In this document: piece after piece, positions 1 to 4,646 of the stretch | Position numbering within the stretch: the stretch's first letter is position 1 | Layout: every line of letters begins with the position of its first letter | Origin: RUG11462 sp045539315 | GTDB taxonomy: Bacteria > Bacillota > Clostridia > Oscillospirales > Acutalibacteraceae | Length of the DNA: 6,732 nt | NCBI GenBank assembly: GCA_045539315.1 | Contig: JAZQFC010000018.1 | Coordinates: 1 to 6,732 of the forward strand | Reading direction: 5' to 3' | Position numbers and translations under genes: made by a program | Notes under the pieces: model-generated | The model's database searches: none | Told to the model about the DNA's origin: nothing | What the model saw: only the letters and a program-made list of their open reading frames with translations

Positions 1-2
1 GC

Positions 3-1784
3 GCTCTTTCAAACTTCGCAGACAATGCGGCATATATAAGCGTTGCTGATAATAGCGTTCTTAAACAAAACGGTGAAGCAGTTAGCATTTCTGCTAATAT
101 GACAGGTAACTTCACAATGGAATGTAACCATAGTTTCGTTGTTGCTACTTGCTTGTTACCAAAACATTGTGAATATTGTTTTAAAGAAGAAGGCGTAGCG
201 CTAGAGCACAATATCGTTACAGAAACAACTCCTGCAGATTGTTTATATGCAGGAAGTGTAAAGACATATTGCGATAAATGTTCTACTGTTTTTAGCGAAA
301 AAGTTATTCCTGTAACTGAGCATAATTATCAATTGGTTGAAACTTTTGAGCCAAGTTGTAAAATGTCAGGTTATCATTTATGGGCTTGTGAGAGTTGCGG
401 AATGCAACAACAACGAGCATATAATGGTGATGGTAAAAACACAAAGCTTCCTCATAATCCTGATACTTCAAGAACAACTGTAGTAGCACCAACTTGTACA
501 ATGGGTGGCTATACACAAAACTATTGTCTTGACTGTGGCTCTGCATATAAAACAAATTTAAAATGGTCAATCGACCACGATTACGAGTCGATTTACAACG
601 AAGATGAAGGTTCTGTAACTTATACTTGTAAAGATTGCGGCGAAAGTTACGTTGACGCTTGTATTCATCAAGCAACCGAAGGTAAAGACGAGATAGTCGC
701 ACCAACCTGCACAAAGCAAGGGTATACTCAGCACCTTTGCTCTGTGTGTGGCAAGACTTATAAGGACACCTACGTCAATGCAACAGGTGTGCATATTCCA
801 AACGAACAGACAAAACAAGTAATTGACCCGACTTGTACAGAAAAGGGATACACGGCGTATACTTGTAAACATTGTACAACGCAAATCAAACAAGATTTTG
901 TTGCAATAGACAAAGACGCTCATAAAATTAAAACTATTAATGCTATTGAGCCTACTTGTAGCGAGGTTGGTTACAGCGAAGGCAGTGCTTGTGAATTGTG
1001 TGGCGTTGTATTGGTTGAGCCAGAAGAAATACCAAAATCACCTCACACCATTGTTACCGATTTAGGTAAATTCCCAAGTTGTAGTGAAGAAGGTCTTACT
1101 ATGGGCTCACATTGTTCGGTTTGTAATGAAGTAATTGTAGCGCAAGAAGTAATACCAAAACTCGCCCACACTATCGTTGCTGATTTAGGCAAATTCCCAA
1201 GTTGTAGTGAAGAAGGACTTACTACCGGCTCATATTGTAAAGTTTGTGGTGAAGTAATTGTCGCGCAAGAGATAATTCCAAAACTTGACCACACCGAGCA
1301 AATTCAATTTGGTTATTCACCTACTTGTACAAAAACTGGTCTTACCGATAAAATCTGGTGTGGTGTTTGTGATGAAGTTATACAAGAAGCTGAAACTATT
1401 CCTGTTTTACCACATAACTTTATTTTAAAAGGTGAAAAAGAAGCTTCATATACTGAAGAAGGATATACTGGCGATACTGTTTGTTCAGTTTGTGAAGAAG
1501 TTAAAAGTTACGGTGAAACAATAGCGAGAAAAACTTTAAAGAAACCAACAATAAGACTTTCTAAAAAAGGAAACAAGCTTACTGTAACAATTAAAAAAGT
1601 TACAGGTGCTAAAAAATACGAGATATTAATTAAAATCGGTAAGAAGTGGAAGAAGTTTACTACTAAAAAACTTAAATTCACTAAAAAACTTACTAAGGGT
1701 AAAAAATATCAAGTAAAAGTTCGCGCAATAGCCGGAACTAACAAGAGCAAATACTCAATTATTAAAAAAATTAATTTTAAGTAA
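3..1784 (+). CDS. Exported Cys-repeat protein with Lys-rich Fn3-like C-terminus (5' partial)
   Basis: The reading frame is open to the left edge: 32 sense codons precede the first ATG at 99, so the ATG is internal and the gene starts outside the window. 593 residues are visible. Visible residues about 41-510 hold some twelve degenerate repeats of 30-41 residues, typified by PTCTxxGYTxxxCxxCG, with a His closing most units. The pattern C-x(9-11)-C-x2-C-...-H resembles a Cys3-His zinc-ribbon-like knuckle, but metal binding is inference. Several units are degenerate: the fifth and the last lack the first Cys. Residues about 515-593 form a small beta domain, from KKPTIRLSKK through KYEILIK to YQVKVRAI, which resembles fibronectin III and is extremely lysine-rich. 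Such repeats are common in large extracellular proteins of gut Clostridia, so export is likely, although the signal peptide would be outside the window. There is no LPxTG motif or membrane anchor at the C-terminus; the basic tail could bind anionic wall polymer. The enzymatic or binding role is unknown. Confidence 0.85.
   Translation, partial: ALSNFADNAAYISVADNSVLKQNGEAVSISANMTGNFTMECNHSFVVATCLLPKHCEYCFKEEGVALEHNIVTETTPADCLYAGSVKTYCDKCSTVFSEKVIPVTEHNYQLVETFEPSCKMSGYHLWACESCGMQQQRAYNGDGKNTKLPHNPDTSRTTVVAPTCTMGGYTQNYCLDCGSAYKTNLKWSIDHDYESIYNEDEGSVTYTCKDCGESYVDACIHQATEGKDEIVAPTCTKQGYTQHLCSVCGKTYKDTYVNATGVHIPNEQTKQVIDPTCTEKGYTAYTCKHCTTQIKQDFVAIDKDAHKIKTINAIEPTCSEVGYSEGSACELCGVVLVEPEEIPKSPHTIVTDLGKFPSCSEEGLTMGSHCSVCNEVIVAQEVIPKLAHTIVADLGKFPSCSEEGLTTGSYCKVCGEVIVAQEIIPKLDHTEQIQFGYSPTCTKTGLTDKIWCGVCDEVIQEAETIPVLPHNFILKGEKEASYTEEGYTGDTVCSVCEEVKSYGETIARKTLKKPTIRLSKKGNKLTVTIKKVTGAKKYEILIKIGKKWKKFTTKKLKFTKKLTKGKKYQVKVRAIAGTNKSKYSIIKKINFK
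1044..1289 (+). repeat. Tandem 123-bp repeat, two copies, inside the Cys-repeat gene
   Basis: Copy 1 is 1044-1166 and copy 2 is 1167-1289, both in frame and 41 codons long. They differ at about 20 of 123 positions by hand alignment, many of them in third codon positions. Each encodes HTIVxDLGKFPSCSEEGLT, then GSxCxVC, then EVIVAQExIPK. The neighbouring repeats align only at the Cys/His skeleton, so this pair is the youngest duplication in the array. The similarity could also reflect gene conversion between units. Confidence 0.85.
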
Positions 1785-1836
1785 AAATATTGAGTTTTCT
1801 TTTAAATTTCGCTATAACATCTTTGTATATATAAAC

Positions 1837-1881
1837 AAAGAGCTAACAGATTTTTGTTACAAAGTCTGTTAGCTCTTTTTT
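1837..1881. terminator. Intrinsic terminator between convergent genes, possibly bidirectional
   Basis: The 14-bp perfect stem AAAGAGCTAACAGA (1837-1850) pairs with 1865-1878. It can extend by up to four more pairs (T-G, then three T-A) to leave a 6-base loop at 1855-1860. On the + strand it runs into a T tract (1876-1881), 53 bases after the stop of the Cys-repeat gene. On the - strand the stem is followed by TTTGTTTAT, a weaker U-rich tract, and lies 26 bases after the stop of the AraC gene. Termination of the + strand gene is well supported; use by the - strand gene is plausible. Confidence 0.85.
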
Positions 1882-1904
1882 ATCTTTAAACTCGTTATAA
1901 TTTA

Positions 1905-2750
1905 TCAACTTAGTGGCCAATATTCGTGTTTTACTTTGTCTTGTTTAGGTGATTTGCCAAATCGCTTTGTGTATGCTTTATAAAAAACAGAGTAGTCTTT
2001 AAACCCACAAAGCTTATAAACATCATTTGCGTCTTTGCCTTGTGCAAGTAAAGTTTTAGCATTTTTAAGCCTAATTTCATTTAAATATTGTTTATAAGAC
2101 TTGCCTGTCATCAATTTTAAAACTGAATTTATTGTACTCTCGCTAATATTAAACTCATTAGTTAAGGTATTCATAGTAATTTCACTTTGATAGTTCTTTT
2201 TTATGAAATTCATAATACTAATTTGAGGCGCTTTAGATACTAAATTTTCTGTATTAGAATTTTTAACTCTATTTAATTCGCAAAGAATATGTGCAACCGC
2301 AGTTTCCATAAATGAAAAAGTGCGCCCTTCGCTTAAATATGTTTTTAAATCTCTAAAAATCGAAGGTAAAGTTGTGTTTGAATAGTTAGATGGGGTAAAA
2401 AGAACGTTGCCACTTTTTAAAAAATCATACAACTCCTTTTTACCTTGGTCGATAAAAAGCTTTGGTGAAAATTTTATAATAAATATTTCGTTATCATAAT
2501 TATCGTTGGGTTTCACGCCAAAGCCAGTACCTACATCAGCACAAAAAATACACCCATCAAAAGCATCAAAAGATTTTCCGTTATAAGACAACTTCCAAAT
2601 CCCTTTTTTTAAAAATATAATTTCAATATTTGTACTTTGAGAAAAATGGCCTTCTTTTTGGTCAATTGACTTAATTTCTTTGAGTTCTTCACGCTTTTTA
2701 TAATGATAATAAATACTTAAATTGTTAAATTCATATCCTAACATTTCCAT
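1905..2750 (-). CDS. AraC-family transcriptional regulator
   Basis: This is a 281-residue one-component regulator, a typical length for AraC/XylS proteins with a cupin-like sensor. Residues about 20-95 are beta-rich (IIFLKKGIWKLSYNG, then FDAFDGCIF, then EIFIIKFSPKLF), consistent with an N-terminal cupin fold that binds a small ligand. Residues about 178-270 are the DNA-binding domain. The first helix-turn-helix is around ITMNTLTNEFNISESTI (191-207). The second is around DVYKLCGFKDYSVFYKAY (243-260), followed by TKRFGKSP, the classic C-terminal AraC signature. The ATG at 2750 is chosen because AGGTGGTGA (2764-2756) sits 5 bases before it; the GTG codons at 2762 and 2759 fall inside that Shine-Dalgarno sequence. 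It is divergent from the 2909 gene, with 158 bp between the starts, so autoregulation and control of the + strand operon are likely. AraC members with this layout often respond to sugars; the ligand here is unknown. Confidence 0.93.
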   Translation of the reverse strand: MEMLGYEFNNLSIYYHYKKREELKEIKSIDQKEGHFSQSTNIEIIFLKKGIWKLSYNGKSFDAFDGCIFCADVGTGFGVKPNDNYDNEIFIIKFSPKLFIDQGKKELYDFLKSGNVLFTPSNYSNTTLPSIFRDLKTYLSEGRTFSFMETAVAHILCELNRVKNSNTENLVSKAPQISIMNFIKKNYQSEITMNTLTNEFNISESTINSVLKLMTGKSYKQYLNEIRLKNAKTLLAQGKDANDVYKLCGFKDYSVFYKAYTKRFGKSPKQDKVKHEYWPLS

Positions 2751-2755
2751 AAATC

Positions 2756-2764
2756 TCACCACCT
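2756..2764 (-). promoter_or_regulatory. Ribosome binding site that fixes the AraC start
   Basis: Read on the - strand, AGGTGGTGA matches the anti-Shine-Dalgarno complement AGGAGGTGA at 8 of 9 positions. It ends 5 bases before the ATG at 2750. The longer frame start (GTG at 2762) would place the start codon inside this site and has no other ribosome binding site ahead of it. Confidence 0.8.
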
Positions 2765-2770
2765 AAATTT

Positions 2771-2799
2771 ATTATACAACAACATTACGGAAAATGCAA
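2771..2799 (-). promoter_or_regulatory. Sigma-70/SigA-type promoter of the AraC gene
   Basis: On the - strand, a perfect -10 TATAAT (2776-2771) lies 17 bases downstream of TTGCAT (2799-2794), which matches the TTGACA -35 consensus at three of six positions. The weak -35 is typical of a promoter that depends on an activator. The expected transcription start near 2764 would give a very short leader, with the ribosome binding site almost at its 5' end. Confidence 0.65.
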
Positions 2800-2821
2800 G
2801 GTTTTTAAACGGATTTTGCAA
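2787..2821. promoter_or_regulatory. Candidate AraC operator: 13-bp direct repeat at 22-bp spacing
   Basis: ACGGAAAATGCAA (2787-2799) and ACGGATTTTGCAA (2809-2821) share 10 of 13 bases in the same orientation, with starts 22 bp apart, about two helical turns. AraC-family proteins typically bind direct repeats on one face of the helix, and they often act from divergent intergenic regions. The left half-site contains the -35 of the AraC promoter and the right half-site contains the -35 of the + strand promoter. One bound dimer could therefore affect both. Binding by the adjacent regulator is inference. Confidence 0.55.
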
Positions 2822-2845
2822 TGTACTTTTGTTTTATTATATGAT
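2816..2845 (+). promoter_or_regulatory. Promoter of the 2909 operon
   Basis: TTGCAA (2816-2821) and TATGAT (2840-2845) are separated by 18 bp. They match the consensus at 4 of 6 and 5 of 6 positions. The predicted transcript would start near 2852, giving a leader of about 57 bases before the ATG. The -35 lies inside the right half of the direct repeat. Confidence 0.55.
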
Positions 2846-2893
2846 AAGATGATAGTGGTAAAATCTCATAATTATAATTTTATCAAAAAAATC

Positions 2894-2900
2894 AAGGAGG
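2894..2900 (+). promoter_or_regulatory. Ribosome binding site that fixes the start at 2909
   Basis: AAGGAGG stands 8 bases before the ATG at 2909. The frame is open upstream to a TTG at 2816, but that codon is part of the promoter -35 and has no ribosome binding site. Only the 2909 start gives an N-terminal signal peptide. Confidence 0.92.
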
Positions 2901-2908
2901 ATATTATT

Positions 2909-4417
2909 ATGAGAAAATTTTTAGCAATTTTACTTTCAATTTTAATGGTGTGTGCAATCGTACCAATGTCAATGAATTTATCGTTGGCAGAAACAGAAGA
3001 AGTTGAAATTTTAACCGGTGGTGAATGGGTTCAAGGTTTCTGGACAGAAGGTGCAATTTCAACAGCAACTGAAGTTCATCAAAAACGTTCTGCTTATAAC
3101 GTACTTTTAAAAGTTAAATCAGACACAGTTTATACCTTTGAAACACGCATAGCTAATTCGGTAACCTCAATTAATATAAAAGAGCATAACGCTAACAAAG
3201 AACAAATTAAAGGCACAAACATTTCATTAAGCCAAAAATTTACTTTTACAACAAGTGCTGATACAGAATATATTGGTATTTCTCTCTGGAACACTTGGGA
3301 TGCGGTTGGAAATACTTTGCCAGCAGATCATTATAATGCAATCAAAGCAGATATTGAATCAGGCAATTTTGCACTTTCAATTAAAGGTCCTGCTCCTGAA
3401 GCTGATGGCCCTGTAGAAGATACAACTGTTCCATCGGTTGAACCTGAAGAACCTTCTGAGGAAGAAACAGAAAGCACATCTACTACAACTACTACAACTG
3501 TTTCTCCATCAGTTCCACAAGACCCATCAGAAGAAGTTGAATTTCTTACAGGTGGTGAATGGGTTCAAGGTTTCTGGTCAAATGGTGCAATTTCAACAGC
3601 AACTGAAGTTCATAAAAAACGTTCTGCTTATAATGCGTTATTAAAGGTTGAACCAAATACAACTTATACATTTAAAACAAAAACCTCTGATGTTTCGGCA
3701 AACTCAATCAACATCAAAGAGCATAATGCTAATAAAGAGCAAGTTAAAAATTCAAATTTGCAAGCATTTACATTAGGTGCAAACTTTACTGCTACATTTA
3801 CAACAAGTGCTGAAACAGAATATCTTGGTATTTCATTCTGGAATTCTTATGAAGACTCTAAACCATCAGACCATTATAATTCAATCAAATCTGCTCTTGA
3901 AAATGGCGAGATTTCACTTTCAATTAAAGGTGTTGGAACAGTAATTCCTGTTGAGAGAGACGGCAAAACAACTGATATTATTTCAGTAAAAGATGGCGCT
4001 TCAATTAGACTTAATGAAACAAATGGTATGAGATTTTATGCTACATTAACAGGTGAGCCATCAGATGTTGATGAAATGGGCTTTATCATTGCTCCAAAAG
4101 ATATTGTTGAAGGCGAATATTTCACAATGGATGATGACCATATTAAAGTTAAATATGACCATAAAAATTATCCGCTTTGGAAAGATAATCAATTTGTTGG
4201 TTCTATCGTAAACGTTGCAGATAAAAACCTTGCTCGTGACTTTGTTGCTCGTGCATATGTTGTAATTGATGGTGTAACATATTATGCTAAAACAACTTGT
4301 GTTCGTAATTTAGCAGCTATTGCTGATGAATATATTTCAGATGCAAACGGTGGTTTTGACGCATTAGATACAGATACACAAGCTTTAGTTGAAAAATGGG
4401 CTAAAGCTAATGACTAA
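2909..4417 (+). CDS. Secreted protein: two duplicated beta modules plus GASIRLN-type C-terminal domain
   Basis: The 502-residue product has a clear signal peptide: MRKF, a hydrophobic core (LAILLSILMVCAIV), and a likely signal peptidase I cut after residue 27 (LSLA|ETEE). Module 1 (about 32-160) and module 2 (about 210-341) are homologous. Both contain TGGEWVQGFW, GAISTATEVH, KRSAYN and SINIKEHNANKEQ, then EYxGISxWN, DHYN and LSIKG. Their beta-rich pattern with conserved Trp residues resembles a carbohydrate-binding module, but I do not recognise a named family. A linker (about 161-209) is rich in Thr, Pro and Glu with a run of six Thr, typical of extracellular spacers. The C-terminal domain (about 363-502) starts at GASIRLN, contains GSIVNV and ARDFVARAYV, and recurs in the esterase at 4647. 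There is no catalytic motif, sortase signal or dockerin. It is probably first in an operon with the 45-codon gene 18 bases downstream and the esterase. Role: inferred binding or scaffolding at the cell surface. Confidence 0.88.
   Translation: MRKFLAILLSILMVCAIVPMSMNLSLAETEEVEILTGGEWVQGFWTEGAISTATEVHQKRSAYNVLLKVKSDTVYTFETRIANSVTSINIKEHNANKEQIKGTNISLSQKFTFTTSADTEYIGISLWNTWDAVGNTLPADHYNAIKADIESGNFALSIKGPAPEADGPVEDTTVPSVEPEEPSEEETESTSTTTTTTVSPSVPQDPSEEVEFLTGGEWVQGFWSNGAISTATEVHKKRSAYNALLKVEPNTTYTFKTKTSDVSANSINIKEHNANKEQVKNSNLQAFTLGANFTATFTTSAETEYLGISFWNSYEDSKPSDHYNSIKSALENGEISLSIKGVGTVIPVERDGKTTDIISVKDGASIRLNETNGMRFYATLTGEPSDVDEMGFIIAPKDIVEGEYFTMDDDHIKVKYDHKNYPLWKDNQFVGSIVNVADKNLARDFVARAYVVIDGVTYYAKTTCVRNLAAIADEYISDANGGFDALDTDTQALVEKWAKAND
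3002..3931 (+). repeat. Intragenic duplication with 534-bp period
   Basis: Copy 1 covers about 3002-3388 and copy 2 about 3536-3931, separated by the linker-coding stretch. Two segments are identical at DNA level: 27 bases (3017-3043 and 3551-3577) and 30 bases (3050-3079 and 3584-3613), both at an offset of 534. Identity decays towards the 3' end of each copy. This fits a fairly recent duplication, or gene conversion focused on the 5' part of the module. Confidence 0.9.
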
Positions 4418-4420
4418 TCA

Positions 4421-4427
4421 AGGGAGG
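4421..4427 (+). promoter_or_regulatory. Strong ribosome binding site of the 45-codon gene
   Basis: AGGGAGG stands 8 bases before the ATG at 4436 and 3 bases after the stop codon of the 502-residue protein. This is the main argument that the very short frame is translated, probably efficiently and by coupling to the upstream gene. Confidence 0.8.
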
Positions 4428-4435
4428 AATTTAAA

Positions 4436-4573
4436 ATGAAATTTGAAACTATTAAAATTGAACTCGAAAAATACGAATCTCTTGATATTATTGCTTCTTC
4501 TTTGGAAGAGCCAACACAAGCTCCTACAGAAGTTACAACACAACACGACCCTTATCAGAATGATAAATGGTAA
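4436..4573 (+). CDS. Small acidic peptide gene, 45 residues, unknown function
   Basis: The ATG at 4436 is followed by 45 sense codons and a TAA at 4571-4573. The peptide begins MKFETIKIELEKYESLD, continues IIASSLEEP, has a Thr/Pro/Gln-rich middle (TQAPTEVTTQ) and ends in HDPYQNDKW. It has 10 acidic and 4 lysine residues, no Cys, and no hydrophobic stretch that could be a signal peptide or membrane segment. The layout, a charged N-terminal half with IELEKYESLDII followed by a small-residue AxS site and a variable polar tail, resembles short hypothetical proteins that I recall from gut Firmicutes and Bacteroidota. It also resembles a leader-core arrangement of ribosomally made peptides, but no modifying enzyme or exporter lies in the window. 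It sits tightly between two genes for secreted proteins and probably shares their transcript. Translation is likely; function is unknown. Confidence 0.7.
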   Translation: MKFETIKIELEKYESLDIIASSLEEPTQAPTEVTTQHDPYQNDKW

Positions 4574-4586
4574 ATAGATGATAATT

Positions 4587-4613
4587 TTGGCTGCTGTAAA
4601 ATGCAGCAGCCAA
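4587..4613 (+). other. Intercistronic hairpin
   Basis: A perfect 10-bp stem, TTGGCTGCTG (4587-4596) with CAGCAGCCAA (4604-4613), closes a 7-base loop. It lies 13 bases after the stop of the 45-codon gene and 33 bases before the esterase ATG. No T tract abuts the stem; only five Ts occur, at 4624-4628. It is therefore not a canonical terminator. It may be a partial terminator or an mRNA-stabilising element that sets different levels for the upstream genes and the esterase. Confidence 0.6.
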
Positions 4614-4646
4614 TAGCAAAAACTTTTTCAAAATGGAGACTCAAAA

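Noticed and set aside
304..714. 136-codon frame on the - strand
   Set aside because: It is antisense to the Cys-repeat gene, whose + strand frame has clear repeats. The predicted protein has no domain, no ribosome binding site and an unnatural Arg/Leu/Tyr composition.
567..923. 118-codon frame on the - strand
   Set aside because: It overlaps the same repeat array and another antisense frame. Its sequence is a by-product of the repeated Cys codons.
1043..1294. 83-codon frame on the - strand with an internal repeat
   Set aside because: The repeat is just the mirror of the 123-bp tandem duplication in the coding gene.
123..1535. The repeats as a CRISPR array
   Set aside because: The units are coding, in frame, variable in length and degenerate at DNA level; there are no identical short repeats with unique spacers.
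2857..2884. AT-rich hairpin in the leader (8-bp stem with one G-U pair, 12-base loop)
   Set aside because: The stem is weak and almost all A-T, as expected by chance in this leader. No riboswitch-like conserved core is visible.
2816..2908. N-terminal extension of the 502-residue protein from TTG at 2816
   Set aside because: The TTG lies in the promoter -35, the extension has no ribosome binding site, and it would bury the signal peptide.
3438..3644. 68-codon + strand frame in the linker region
   Set aside because: It is an out-of-frame reading of the linker and second module, Gln/Leu-rich through the triplet run, with no ribosome binding site.
4587..4613. Hairpin as a Rho-independent terminator
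   Set aside because: No T tract follows the stem directly. It is reported as an intercistronic hairpin instead.
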